Shown here in pieces: positions 5,955 through 13,992 of a stretch of DNA of 13,992 nt (within the stretch, counting starts at the first letter, position 1; the number at the start of each line of letters is the position of its first letter). This stretch comes from Pseudomonadota bacterium (GTDB taxonomy: Bacteria; Pseudomonadota; Gammaproteobacteria; SZUA-229): positions 1 to 13,992 of the forward strand of contig DAOVJH010000007.1 in NCBI GenBank assembly GCA_030673345.1, read 5' to 3'. Below the pieces are notes generated by a model. It did no database searches. It was given only the letters and a program-made list of their open reading frames with translations, and was not told the origin of the DNA. Made by a program: the position numbers and the translations under genes.

Positions 5955-8132
5955 ATGAACGACGTTACCAGACAAGATAAAGCTGAAGAGGTAGCCGAAG
6001 AGCGTTTCTTGATTTCAGATCTCTGTGACCTGATATCGACGTATATGGATCAGCAGCAGGTGAAGGAGGTCTACCGGGCCTATCTGTTTGGTGCGCAGGC
6101 GCATGAGGGGCAGATCCGTATCTCTGGTGAGCCATATATCTACCATCCTATCGCCGTTGCCCGTATCCTGGCGCAGATGCATATGGATGTTAAGAGCATC
6201 ATCGCGTCCATCCTGCACGATGTTCTGGAAGACACGCCGGCCACGAGAAAACTGATCGAACGCGAGTTTGGTAAAGACGTCGCGCACCTGGTCGATGGTG
6301 TAAGTAAATTAACGCACATCAAATTTAAGAACAAGATCGAACAGCAGGCAGAAAATATTCAGAAGGTTCTGCTGGCGATGGCGAAGGATATCCGCGTCAT
6401 CATGATCAAACTGGCAGACCGTCTGCACAATATGCGGACGCTGGGGGCATTAAGACCGGATAAGCGCCGCCGGATCGCCCAGGAAACGCTGGAGATCTAT
6501 ATACCGATCGCTAACCGGCTGGGTATCTTCACCATCCGTCATGAGCTGGAAAACCTGGTGTTCAAAGCGATGCACCCTATGCGATACGAGGTACTCGAGC
6601 ATGCGGTTGAAGGGGCTGGCGGACATCGCAAGGAACTGATCGACAAGATCAACCAGGCGTTGGGTTCACGGCTGGTGGAGATGTCAATCGACTCGCAGAT
6701 CGTCTCCCGCAAAAAACATCTGTTCAGCGTATACAACAAGATGAAGGATAAGGGTCTTCCGTTTAAAAAGATCCTCGATGTCTATGCGCTTCGGGTATTG
6801 GTCGATTCGGTTGATGACTGTTACCGTGTACTGGGTATCGTGCATAACCTGTTTAAACCGATACCCGGGCGCTTCAAAGATTATATCGCTATCCCGAAGA
6901 GTAACGGTTACCAGTCTTTGCATACCGCACTGTATGGTCCGCATGGTATTCCGATGGAAGTGCAGGTGCGCACAGTGGAGATGGATAAATTCGCTGAGAG
7001 CGGCATCGCGGCGCACTGGCTCTATAAGTCACCGGATGAGAAAGGTGAGATTACCGCGCATGCAAGAGCGCGTGACTGGCTGACCGGTATCCTCGAGATG
7101 CAGCAGTCGGCCGGTGATTCACTGGAGTTTCTGGAAAACGTAAAAGTTGACCTGTTTCACGACGAAGTCTATGTCTATACACCGGATGGTGACATCATGA
7201 AGCTGCCGCGAAATGCGACGCCGGTTGATTTTGCTTATGCCGTACATACTGATATCGGTAACCGCTGTGTTGCCGCAAAACTTGATCATAGTTTTGCACC
7301 GTTAAATACACCGTTGTACAGTGGTCAGACAGTCGAGATTGTTACTTCGCCCAGTTCACGACCTAATGCCGCCTGGTTAAATTATGTTGTTACCGCAAAA
7401 GCGAGAAGCAACATCCGAAATTACCTTAAAAATATGCAGACCGATGAAGCTATGTCACAGGGCCGTCGTCTGTTAGAGCGTTGTTTGAAACCGCTGGGCA
7501 TGCGGCTCGATGACGTTAAGAAAGAAAATATCGAAACAGTATTAAAAGATTTTTCCTTCAATGATATTAGCGAGTTGTTAGAAGATGTTGGCCTGGGCAA
7601 CCGTCCGCCTAGTCTGGTGGTCAGGCGCCTGGTGCCAGAGCGTGTATCTGATGGTGAGTCAGAAGAAACCAGGGAGATGAAGTCACAGTCAGCATTGGCT
7701 ATCAGCGGCACCGAAGGCATGGTGGTCTCTTATGGTCGCTGTTGTTACCCGATACCGGGCGACCAGATCGTTGCCAAGCTGAGTAAGGGGCGGGGCATCG
7801 TGGTGCATCGTGACAACTGTAAAAATCTTGAGGCTATCAGTAAGCGCGAGCATTCGGATAAATATATCGACGTGCAGTGGGCCGATGATGCTGCAGGTGA
7901 ATTCAGTTGTGAGATAAAACTTGAGATCGAAAACAAGTCGGGTCTGCTGGCAAGGACAGCGACTGTTATCTCCGACTGCGAGGCCGATATCGAGAATGTT
8001 TATATGGAAGATCGTGATGGTTTTTCGATGAACCTGCTCTACATGATCAAAGTAAAAAATCGAGATCACCTGGCAAAATTGATGCGTCGCTTACGTCGCA
8101 TATCAAATGTTATGCGTATAACGCGCCTGTAA
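5955..8132 (+). CDS. spoT: Bifunctional (p)ppGpp synthetase/hydrolase (SpoT/Rel family)
   Basis: SpoT degrades (p)ppGpp to GDP/GTP and pyrophosphate and can also make it from ATP and GDP/GTP. The 725-residue protein shows the complete family architecture. The HD hydrolase domain has His64, the HD pair 88-89 with ED at 92-93, and Asp155 (all putative metal ligands). The synthetase domain has the RFKD motif (306-309), NGYQSLHT and EVQVRT (335-340), including the catalytic Glu. A TGS domain (about 404-465), a helical region, a Cys-containing zinc-finger-like domain (CC 596-597, His618, Cys622) and a C-terminal ACT domain (about 651-722) follow. Both catalytic halves therefore look intact. The RFKD motif is of the bifunctional type, unlike the acidic version in RelA. 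The ribosome site before the ATG is weak. Downstream are ridA and recG rather than E. coli's trmH-recG. Confidence 0.97.
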   Translation: MNDVTRQDKAEEVAEERFLISDLCDLISTYMDQQQVKEVYRAYLFGAQAHEGQIRISGEPYIYHPIAVARILAQMHMDVKSIIASILHDVLEDTPATRKLIEREFGKDVAHLVDGVSKLTHIKFKNKIEQQAENIQKVLLAMAKDIRVIMIKLADRLHNMRTLGALRPDKRRRIAQETLEIYIPIANRLGIFTIRHELENLVFKAMHPMRYEVLEHAVEGAGGHRKELIDKINQALGSRLVEMSIDSQIVSRKKHLFSVYNKMKDKGLPFKKILDVYALRVLVDSVDDCYRVLGIVHNLFKPIPGRFKDYIAIPKSNGYQSLHTALYGPHGIPMEVQVRTVEMDKFAESGIAAHWLYKSPDEKGEITAHARARDWLTGILEMQQSAGDSLEFLENVKVDLFHDEVYVYTPDGDIMKLPRNATPVDFAYAVHTDIGNRCVAAKLDHSFAPLNTPLYSGQTVEIVTSPSSRPNAAWLNYVVTAKARSNIRNYLKNMQTDEAMSQGRRLLERCLKPLGMRLDDVKKENIETVLKDFSFNDISELLEDVGLGNRPPSLVVRRLVPERVSDGESEETREMKSQSALAISGTEGMVVSYGRCCYPIPGDQIVAKLSKGRGIVVHRDNCKNLEAISKREHSDKYIDVQWADDAAGEFSCEIKLEIENKSGLLARTATVISDCEADIENVYMEDRDGFSMNLLYMIKVKNRDHLAKLMRRLRRISNVMRITRL

Positions 8133-8199
8133 TCAAAGTCTGTAACAGAAGCCGTAAACAAAAATACAGAATAAATTTTTACTATTTAAAGAGATGAGC

Positions 8200-8580
8200 A
8201 TGGCAAAAGAAATTATTTCAACTGATAAAGCGCCACAGGCGATCGGTACTTATTCGCAGGCGGTCAAAACAGGGTCGACCGTTTATATGTCAGGCCAGAT
8301 TCCGCTGATCCCTGAAACCATGGAGATGGTCGAAGGTGATATCAAGGCGCAGATACATCGTGTCTTTCAAAACCTGCTAGCGGTTGCAGAGGCTGCTGGT
8401 GGTGACCTGTCTGATGTGGTGAAGTTAAATATCTTTCTTACCGACCTGTCTAATTTTCCGCATGTAAACGAGGTGATGGCTGAATATTTTCAGCAACCTT
8501 ATCCTGCACGTGCCGCTATCGGGGTATCGGCATTGCCTAAAGATGCAGGTGTCGAGATGGATGCTGTTTTACATTTGTAG
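8200..8580 (+). CDS. ridA: RidA family 2-iminobutanoate/2-iminopropanoate deaminase
   Basis: RidA hydrolyses reactive enamines/imines released by PLP-dependent dehydratases, protecting PLP enzymes from damage. From ATG 8200 the product has 126 residues. It contains GTYSQAV (16-22), SGQIPL, and YPARAAIGV, whose Arg104 matches the catalytic arginine that binds the substrate carboxylate. Near the C terminus VEMDAV holds the conserved Glu119. An ATG at 8194 is in frame, but the ribosome site AAAGAG (8188-8193) touches it directly while lying an ideal 6 bases before 8200, so I prefer 8200. It stands 67 bases after spoT, with no terminator between them, and is probably co-transcribed. Confidence 0.95.
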   Translation: MAKEIISTDKAPQAIGTYSQAVKTGSTVYMSGQIPLIPETMEMVEGDIKAQIHRVFQNLLAVAEAAGGDLSDVVKLNIFLTDLSNFPHVNEVMAEYFQQPYPARAAIGVSALPKDAGVEMDAVLHL

Positions 8581-8591
8581 AAACTATTTCT

Positions 8592-8636
8592 ATGGAGAGA
8601 GGTCTGCCGGTGGTGAAGGATCTTATCCTGCGATAG
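8592..8636 (+). other. Short possible leader reading frame before recG
   Basis: ATG at 8592 opens a 14-codon frame in the same phase as recG. It ends in three consecutive in-frame stop codons, TAG TGA TAA (8634-8642), directly abutting the recG ATG. No ribosome site precedes 8592. Translation is unproven and it may be only spacer sequence. Confidence 0.2.
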
Positions 8637-8642
8637 TGATAA

Positions 8643-10745
8643 ATGGCTGAATCAATGGAAGATGAAAACCGCGAAGGTCTCGAGTACCAGTCTGTACAGA
8701 CGCTGAAAGGCGTCGGCCAGGTAGTGGCAGAAAAACTCAAACGTCTTGAGATCTATAACATTCAGGATGTGTTGTTTCATCTGCCGATGCGATACGAAGA
8801 CAGGACCAGTGTGACGGCATTGGGCTCATTGCGGCTCGGTCAGCAGGTCCTGGTCGAAGGTGTCATCGATCACAGTGAAGTAAAATTTATGGGCCGTGGT
8901 CGCCGGAGCCTGCTGTGTTATCTGTCAGATAATACCGGTGCGATCGTGTTGCGCTTTTTTCACTTTAATAAAGCCCAGCAGAATAATCTGAGCAACGGGG
9001 TTCGGCTGCGGTGTTTTGGCGAAACCCGGCGTGGTACGAACAGGCTGGAGATGGTGCATCCTGAATACCAGGTCATTCAGCAGCAGGATGCAGGTATCGA
9101 GCAATCACTGACCCCGGTGTATCCCAAAACGGAAGGTGTTCACCAGACCTTACTCAAAAAACTTTCTGACCAGGTTCTAAATACGATAAATCAGGGGCGG
9201 TTGATCGACTGGCTGCCTGAACAGGTAAAGCAGAAATATCAATTCCCAGATCTGGCCACTGCGCTCTCGAGTGTGCATCGGCCGCATAAAGATGAAGATG
9301 TATCGGCTTTAAATGAATGTAGGAGCAAGGCGCAGCAGCGTCTGCTGTTCGAGGAGCTGCTCGCGCATCAGTTGAGCTTGTTACAGTCGCGCCTGGATAT
9401 AAAACAGACGACCGCTGAAAAACTGTCGATCGATGCTGTGGGTCATCAGGGTTTTATCGCACAGCTCGCCTTCAAATTAACCTCGGCGCAGCAAAAAGTA
9501 ATCGCCGAGATATTTGCTGATCTTGAAAAACCGCACCCGATGCTGCGCCTGGTACAGGGTGATGTCGGTTCAGGTAAAACCGTCGTTGCGGCGGCAGCGG
9601 CAAGAGTCGCTGTTGATAGCGGTTTTCAGTTTGCACTGATGGCACCGACCGAGATCCTGGCCGAGCAGCACCATTCAAATTTTAAGCAGTGGTTTGGTGA
9701 AGACCGCTGTCTGTTGTTGACCGGAAAAGATAAAGGCCGTAAACGGGCAGAGAAGCGAGAGCAGATCAGTACTGGCCGATGTGGCATCATCATCGGCACA
9801 CATGCATTGTTTCAGGATGATATCGAATTTAAAAAACTGGTCCTGCTGGTGGTGGATGAGCAGCATCGTTTTGGTGTGCATCAGCGACTCGCCCTGCGGG
9901 AGAAAGGCAAGAAATTCGGTGTCGTGCCACATCAGCTGATCATGACGGCGACACCTATTCCGAGAAGCCTGGCGATGACAGCGTATGCAGATCTTGATTA
10001 TTCCGTGATCGACCAGTTACCCGCAGGCCGTAAGCCGGTGACTACGGTGGTGGTATCAACATCGCGCCGGGATGAAGTGATCCAGCGGATAAAAAAAGCG
10101 TGCGAGCATGGAGAGCAGGCGTACTGGGTGTGTACCCTGGTCGAAGAGTCTGAGTTCCTGCAATGCCAGGCCGCCGAAGTGGCGGCAGAACAACTGGCAG
10201 CAGAATTGCGCAATGTCAGTGTCGGCCTGGTGCATGGCAGGATGAAAGCGGAAGAAAAGCAATCTGTCATCAGGCGGTTCAAGGAAAATGAGATCGACCT
10301 GCTGGTAGCGACGACGGTTATCGAGGTCGGTGTCGATGTGCCCAATGCTTCATTGATGGTCATCGAGAATGCAGAACGCCTCGGCCTGGCGCAGCTGCAT
10401 CAGTTACGGGGTCGGGTTGGCCGGGGCGGTAAACAGAGTGCCTGTGTTCTGATGTACCAGTCGCCGCTCTCAGGGCCGGGAAAACAGAGGCTGGGCATCT
10501 TGCGAGAGACCAATGACGGGTTTAAAGTGGCTGAAAAAGATCTGGAATTGCGCGGTCCCGGTGAAGTATTAGGAACCAGGCAGACAGGATTAATGCAGAT
10601 GCGTATCGCTGATATAGTGCGTGATGAAAAATGGTTTCCAGAAGTGAAAAAAACAGCCATATATATCACCCGGCATCACCCGGAAGCGGTTAAGCCAATA
10701 ATACGCCGCTGGCTTGGTAAAGCAGATCGTTTCGTCAATGTATAA
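8643..10745 (+). CDS. recG: ATP-dependent DNA helicase RecG
   Basis: RecG is a monomeric superfamily 2 translocase that remodels stalled replication forks, Holliday junctions and R-loops. The 700-residue product has an N-terminal wedge/OB-fold region (about 20-200) and two helicase lobes. Motifs are Walker A GDVGSGKT (306-313), APTEILAEQH (334-343), the DEQH box (405-408), TATPIPR (435-441), HGRMK (531-535) and QLRGRVGRG (587-595). The RecG-specific C-terminal TRG segment GPGEVLGTRQTG (638-649) is present. The ATG at 8643 is the earliest possible start because three stop codons precede it. Its ribosome site is poor; the nearest purine-rich stretch (GGAGAGAGG, 8594-8602) is 40 bases away. It is probably co-transcribed with ridA. 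Confidence 0.97.
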   Translation: MAESMEDENREGLEYQSVQTLKGVGQVVAEKLKRLEIYNIQDVLFHLPMRYEDRTSVTALGSLRLGQQVLVEGVIDHSEVKFMGRGRRSLLCYLSDNTGAIVLRFFHFNKAQQNNLSNGVRLRCFGETRRGTNRLEMVHPEYQVIQQQDAGIEQSLTPVYPKTEGVHQTLLKKLSDQVLNTINQGRLIDWLPEQVKQKYQFPDLATALSSVHRPHKDEDVSALNECRSKAQQRLLFEELLAHQLSLLQSRLDIKQTTAEKLSIDAVGHQGFIAQLAFKLTSAQQKVIAEIFADLEKPHPMLRLVQGDVGSGKTVVAAAAARVAVDSGFQFALMAPTEILAEQHHSNFKQWFGEDRCLLLTGKDKGRKRAEKREQISTGRCGIIIGTHALFQDDIEFKKLVLLVVDEQHRFGVHQRLALREKGKKFGVVPHQLIMTATPIPRSLAMTAYADLDYSVIDQLPAGRKPVTTVVVSTSRRDEVIQRIKKACEHGEQAYWVCTLVEESEFLQCQAAEVAAEQLAAELRNVSVGLVHGRMKAEEKQSVIRRFKENEIDLLVATTVIEVGVDVPNASLMVIENAERLGLAQLHQLRGRVGRGGKQSACVLMYQSPLSGPGKQRLGILRETNDGFKVAEKDLELRGPGEVLGTRQTGLMQMRIADIVRDEKWFPEVKKTAIYITRHHPEAVKPIIRRWLGKADRFVNV

Positions 10746-10786
10746 GTAGCGAATCTCTGGCGTATTTGCTGGTAATTGAGCCCGCA

Positions 10787-10831
10787 ATGAGCTATTTTTT
10801 AAGGATGATTTTAAATCAAGTGACAACATGA
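10787..10831 (+). other. Short possible leader peptide overlapping the histidine kinase start
   Basis: ATG at 10787 opens a 14-codon frame (MSYFLRMILNQVTT) whose TGA overlaps the kinase ATG as ATGA (10828-10831). A weak TTGAG lies about 8 bases before it. The kinase itself has no close ribosome site (AAGGA is 22 bases upstream), so coupling through this or through the shorter GTG frame at 10820 is conceivable. Speculative. Confidence 0.25.
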
Positions 10832-12732
10832 CAGCGCCGACAGAAAACGCTTTGCTAGATGCGAACGGACTATTAGTTGAGCCCGGGGCTGAACAGGATG
10901 ATCGTGTTTTACAGACTCAGATCGTCCGCTTAATTACCGGTTCTGGCATCAGTAATATCGTCGGTTTCGCCATGGCGATAATCTGGGTGGGTCTGATCTG
11001 GAAAGACCTGCCGCATGAGGTGCTGGGTGTATGGCTAGGTACCATGGCCATGCTTTTTCTCTATCGCTCGGTAGCGCACTATTTCAAGCTGTATTCAAGT
11101 GAAAGCAACTTATCTATCAATAAGTTTATCGTTCGACGCTGGTATCTTATTTCTGTTTTTCTGACGGGCGCAGGATGGGGCATCACCTCGATCCTGATGT
11201 TCCCATACAATGAGCTGCATCAGATTGTGCTGGCATTTATTCTTGTCGGTGTTTCAGCCACGGGCGTCGCTTACTCCTCTGTTGCCTGGGTGTATTACGG
11301 ATATGTCGGCTGTGTTTTATTGCCGTTGATGATCCGGCTGTTCTACATGGGTGGTGAAATATATTACGCACTGTCTGCGATGACGGGTTTCTTCCTGGGT
11401 GTGATGGTGATGGCGGTCTACCGGATGTATAAATCTTCGATAGCCGAGCTCGAGCTTTCATATAAGAATGAAACGCTGATCGATGACATCATGAACGCCA
11501 GTGTAAACCTGGAGAACCTGAATGATGATCTGAAAAATGAGATACAGCATGGCAAGCAGATCGAGGTGGAGTTAAAAGAAGCAAAAGATAAAGCTGAAAA
11601 GATGAGCCAGGCAAAAGGTGAGTTTCTGGCCAACATGAGCCATGAGATCCGCACACCGATGAACGGTGTCATAGGCACATTGCAGCTACTGGAGGATACG
11701 AAGTTAGATGCAACGCAAAAAGAATTCGTTGAGACTGCACATAAATCAGCCGATGCACTGCTTGCTATCCTGAATGACATCCTGGATATTTCAAAGATCG
11801 AGGCAGGCAAGTTAAGTTTTGAAAACATCGTATTTGATTTTGAGCAGATCGTAAAAGATATCGTGGTGCTGCATTCGCTGAAATCAGAGCAGCAGGGTGT
11901 GTTGCTGGTTCAGGAAATAGATGAATCGTTGCCAGCATCTCTGATGGGTGACCCGACGCGTATCCGGCAGGTGATCGTAAACCTGGTTTCCAATGCGCTA
12001 AAATTTACCAGGCAAGGCGAAGTAAAAGTCAGTGTAGATGTGGTGAGCAGTGGATCTGATAATGTCACTTTGAAGATTACCGTTTCTGATACAGGGATAG
12101 GTATTCCCAAAGCTGCACTGGAAACGTTGTTCAATGCGTTTACCCAGGCGGATGGTTCGACAACGCGAAAATATGGCGGTACCGGTCTGGGTCTGGCAAT
12201 CGTTAGTCAGCTGGTCGATATGATGGGTGGTACATTAGGTGTTGAGAGTGTCGAAGGTGAAGGTTCTGCTTTCTGGTTTACCGCCAGCTTCGACCGTACA
12301 GACCAGGTCGCAGAGGTTATTGAGCAGTCGGTAGAGGAATCTGTGCCGCTACAGCTAAATGCAAAAGTTTTGCTGGTCGAGGATAACCCTATCAATCAGA
12401 TGGTGGCGAAGAAGATGTTGCAGAAGGTTGGTCTGAAAGCCGTGCTTGCCAACCATGGTGTCGAAGCCTTAAAACTATTGGGTGAGCAATCTTTTGACCT
12501 GGTACTGATGGATTGCCAGATGCCCGAAATGGACGGTTTTGATGCAACTCGCGAGATTCGGAAGCTGGATATTAGAACATTAGATGGGGAGCCTTTGCCG
12601 GTGATCGCGATGACTGCCAACGTGATGTCCGGTGATCGCGAGCGTTGCCTCGACGTCGGCATGGATGATTATATCGGCAAACCGGTGCGGCGTGATCATC
12701 TGGATGCTGTGCTCAGAAAATGGCTGGCTTAG
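10828..12732 (+). CDS. Membrane-bound hybrid sensor histidine kinase with receiver domain
   Basis: This is a two-component sensor of unknown signal. Residues 1-30 are polar. About six hydrophobic helices follow (roughly 42-58, 65-82, 106-124, 131-149, 152-172 and 178-200), without a large periplasmic domain. This resembles compact integral-membrane sensor modules, but I cannot assign a named one. A coiled-coil linker (about 205-262) leads to the HisKA domain with phospho-acceptor His272 in MSHEIRTPMNG. The ATPase domain has the N box (NLVSNALKF, Asn385/Asn389), DTGIGIP (421-427) and GGTGLGL (450-456). The C-terminal receiver (512-634) has Glu518/Asp519, phospho-acceptor Asp562, Thr596 and Lys618. 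All catalytic residues are present. There is no Hpt domain, no output domain and no response regulator gene beside it, so its phosphorelay partner is elsewhere. It lies 82 bases after recG with no terminator between. Confidence 0.95.
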   Translation: MTAPTENALLDANGLLVEPGAEQDDRVLQTQIVRLITGSGISNIVGFAMAIIWVGLIWKDLPHEVLGVWLGTMAMLFLYRSVAHYFKLYSSESNLSINKFIVRRWYLISVFLTGAGWGITSILMFPYNELHQIVLAFILVGVSATGVAYSSVAWVYYGYVGCVLLPLMIRLFYMGGEIYYALSAMTGFFLGVMVMAVYRMYKSSIAELELSYKNETLIDDIMNASVNLENLNDDLKNEIQHGKQIEVELKEAKDKAEKMSQAKGEFLANMSHEIRTPMNGVIGTLQLLEDTKLDATQKEFVETAHKSADALLAILNDILDISKIEAGKLSFENIVFDFEQIVKDIVVLHSLKSEQQGVLLVQEIDESLPASLMGDPTRIRQVIVNLVSNALKFTRQGEVKVSVDVVSSGSDNVTLKITVSDTGIGIPKAALETLFNAFTQADGSTTRKYGGTGLGLAIVSQLVDMMGGTLGVESVEGEGSAFWFTASFDRTDQVAEVIEQSVEESVPLQLNAKVLLVEDNPINQMVAKKMLQKVGLKAVLANHGVEALKLLGEQSFDLVLMDCQMPEMDGFDATREIRKLDIRTLDGEPLPVIAMTANVMSGDRERCLDVGMDDYIGKPVRRDHLDAVLRKWLA

Positions 12733-12782
12733 TGCAATAAGATATTTCGCTGATCCTGCAGTCCATTATTTTTAATTATTTT

Positions 12783-12810
12783 TTTGTAGTCGTGCATTTC
12801 GCGCTAAAAT
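12783..12810 (+). promoter_or_regulatory. Possible ubiC promoter overlapping a hairpin
   Basis: TAAAAT (12805-12810) is a good -10 box; the -35 region (TTTGTA at 12783-12788, spacing 16) is weak but A/T-rich DNA lies upstream. A 9-pair inverted repeat, CGTGCATTT/AAATGCACG (12791-12799 with 12807-12815), covers the spacer and -10 box. It could be an operator or a weak terminator for the upstream kinase. It lacks a proper T run. Confidence 0.4.
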
Positions 12811-12843
12811 GCACGTTCTGTTTATCATTTCGTAAGTGTTACT

Positions 12844-13374
12844 GTGAAGTCATCGCAACGCTGGTATCGGCGTCATCAACTGTTCAATCGGTCAATTCAG
12901 CCTTCTTTGCTGCCCTGGTTATTTGATGCTTCTTCATTGACTGCGCGCCTGGTCGAACGATGTGGTAAAGATTTTTCTGTACAGGTGATCTCGCAGCGCT
13001 GGCAGTTGCTCGATGCAGAAGAGGCATCTGCCATGTCATTGAAAAAAGTCCGTTCTGCTCTGGTCCGTCAGGTGCTGTTATGTTGTGGTGACAAGCCGTT
13101 GGTCTATGCCAGGACCGTGATTCCGGCAACGACTATTCAGGGTGCGCAACGGCGTTACGCTAACATGGGAAACCGCCCGCTAGGCGCGATGCTGTTTGCA
13201 GACAGGACTATGCGACGTGAAGCGGTTCAGGTTGCTATATTGCCGGTGTCGCATGAGGCGAACCGGTTTGCAGAAGCGGATGAGCCCGTGTGGGGCAGGC
13301 GTTCTGTTTTTCGGGTGTCTGGTAAGCCGCTGTTGGTCAGTGAGTATTTTTTACCCGATCTAACAAAGATGTGA
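12844..13374 (+). CDS. ubiC: Chorismate pyruvate-lyase
   Basis: UbiC converts chorismate to 4-hydroxybenzoate and pyruvate, the first committed step of ubiquinone synthesis. The 176-residue product carries LVRQVLLC with Arg75 (equivalent to E. coli Arg76), ARTVIPATT (89-97), NRPLGAMLF (110-118) and VWGRRSVFRVSGKPLLVSE, with catalytic Glu167 (E. coli Glu155). It is about 11 residues longer than the E. coli enzyme, mainly in the loop at 128-149. The start is GTG; no better in-frame start precedes it. ubiA, its usual partner, does not follow: the next gene is convergent. Together with ispB it supplies the two precursors that UbiA joins. Confidence 0.94.
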   Translation: MKSSQRWYRRHQLFNRSIQPSLLPWLFDASSLTARLVERCGKDFSVQVISQRWQLLDAEEASAMSLKKVRSALVRQVLLCCGDKPLVYARTVIPATTIQGAQRRYANMGNRPLGAMLFADRTMRREAVQVAILPVSHEANRFAEADEPVWGRRSVFRVSGKPLLVSEYFLPDLTKM

Positions 13375-13409
13375 GTCGCTGGTGAAGTGGTGTTCACCGC
13401 GACTCACTT
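13371..13409 (+). terminator. Convergent terminator between ubiC and ppiA
   Basis: GTGAGTCGC (13371-13379) pairs with GCGACTCAC (13399-13407). After a one-base bulge, GGTGAA/TTCACC adds six more pairs around a 6-base loop. The ubiC stop codon lies within the stem. The T-rich stretch is slightly delayed on the + strand (TTATTTTTTT at 13416-13425) and poor on the - strand. Confidence 0.7.
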
Positions 13410-13415
13410 CTATCG

Positions 13416-13992
13416 TTATTTTTTTATCTCGGTTACTTTTTTGATGATTATCTGCATGCGCGGTGCGTCTGATGAGAACTGTCCGCCAGGGCCGGTCTGC
13501 ACGCGTGATATCGCGCCAGAAACATTTTGGCCTTCGATGACTTTGCCAAATACAGTGTAACCCCAGCCGCGCATCGATTTACCGGTGTGGTTCAATGGTT
13601 GGTTATCGGCTGTATTGATGAAGAATTGATTGGTTGCAGAGTGAGGCTGGCCAGTGCGAGCCATGGCGATCGTGTGCTCAAGATTTTTCAGGCCATTATC
13701 TGCTTCGTTCTGAATCGGGTCACGGGTATCGACTTTTTTATAGTCAGTAGTAAAACCGCCGCCCTGGTTCATAAAACCTTTGATCACTCGATGAAAGATC
13801 GTGCCATCATAAGTGCCTGCATTTACATAAGTTAAAAAGTTAGCAACGCTCTTTGGTGCTTTTTCAGGATAGAGTTCGATGATCATGGTGCCTTTGCTGG
13901 TTTCCATTTTGACTTTTGGGTTGTCTGCCTGTGCCAGTTGAACGTGCAATGCCAGAGATAGCGAGGCGAGGCCGAGTAATATTTTTTTAAAC
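13416..13992 (-). CDS. ppiA: Periplasmic peptidyl-prolyl cis-trans isomerase (cyclophilin type), 5' end cut
   Basis: Cyclophilins catalyse cis-trans isomerisation of Xaa-Pro bonds. The protein has KVKMETSKGTMIIEL, FHRVIKGFMNQGGGF with the catalytic Arg, NEADNGL, TIAMARTGQPHSATNQFFIN and a YTVFGKVIEG segment, in the order found in E. coli PpiA. The open frame continues past the TTG at 13949 to the window edge. It reads FKKILLGLASLSLAL and then HVQLAQA, a classic signal peptide with a predicted cut after LAQA, before DNPKV. The protein is therefore exported. The base at 13992 fits the G of an ATG, so probably only the first codon is missing, giving about 192 residues, close to PpiA (190). The TTG at 13949 would remove the signal and is not the start. 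Confidence 0.94.
   Translation of the reverse strand, partial: FKKILLGLASLSLALHVQLAQADNPKVKMETSKGTMIIELYPEKAPKSVANFLTYVNAGTYDGTIFHRVIKGFMNQGGGFTTDYKKVDTRDPIQNEADNGLKNLEHTIAMARTGQPHSATNQFFINTADNQPLNHTGKSMRGWGYTVFGKVIEGQNVSGAISRVQTGPGGQFSSDAPRMQIIIKKVTEIKK

Noticed and set aside
7689..8069. Antisense open frame of 126 codons opposite the SpoT C terminus
   Set aside because: The sense strand encodes the conserved zinc-finger and ACT domains. The antisense product resembles nothing known to me.
8133..8199. A trmH gene or remnant between spoT and ridA as in E. coli operons
   Set aside because: Only 67 A/T-rich bases are present, with no coding trace. The order spoT-ridA-recG is the Pseudomonas-like version.
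11418..11828. Antisense open frame of 136 codons opposite the kinase
   Set aside because: It is opposite the conserved HisKA region, is rich in Ser/Phe from reverse-complemented codons, and has no ribosome site or family resemblance. It is a coding shadow.
13416..13949. ppiA starting at TTG 13949 as a cytosolic PpiB
   Set aside because: The frame continues upstream into a clear signal peptide (FKKILLGLASLSLAL), so the TTG codon is an internal leucine and the protein is exported.

Overview
This window looks like the chromosome of a free-living or host-associated gammaproteobacterium. The evidence is the long-chain prenyl diphosphate synthase (IspB) and chorismate lyase (UbiC) of ubiquinone synthesis, a bifunctional SpoT with a neighbouring rpoZ, and gene orders familiar from Pseudomonas-type genomes. 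I cannot name a genus. Almost everything is core housekeeping. Nothing in coding content or style suggests a phage, a genomic island or a CRISPR locus.

Layout. At the left edge lie the last codons of a ribosomal protein S20 gene (rpsT, + strand) and its strong intrinsic terminator. A gene-free stretch of about 450 bases follows, and most of it is one long imperfect inverted repeat (124-480). Next come proB, obgE, rpmA and rplU on the - strand. They read leftward from a near-consensus promoter upstream of rplU. A terminator after rpmA separates the ribosomal protein pair from obgE-proB. ispB diverges from rplU and begins a long + strand run: ispB, gmk, rpoZ, (terminator), spoT, ridA, recG, a hybrid histidine kinase and ubiC. 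A convergent terminator separates ubiC from ppiA on the - strand, a periplasmic cyclophilin whose first codon probably lies just outside the window.

How the genes relate. Two conserved blocks meet between ispB and gmk: ispB / rplU-rpmA-obgE-proB / rpsT, and gmk-rpoZ-spoT-ridA-recG...ubiC. Stringent response is a common theme. SpoT makes and degrades (p)ppGpp, Gmk is a known (p)ppGpp target in some bacteria, omega (rpoZ) forms one (p)ppGpp site on RNA polymerase, Obg binds guanine nucleotides, and the rplU promoter has a GC-rich discriminator. IspB and UbiC both feed ubiquinone synthesis.

Most noteworthy non-coding item: the 357-base fold-back element between the convergent genes rpsT and proB. 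It has 13-base perfect outer inverted repeats (a REP-like TGTAGGAGCGGAA motif), arms of about 120 bases centred on an 8-base loop near position 268, and a 71-base structured insertion in one arm only. Most noteworthy gene: an orphan six-helix membrane hybrid histidine kinase inserted between recG and ubiC.
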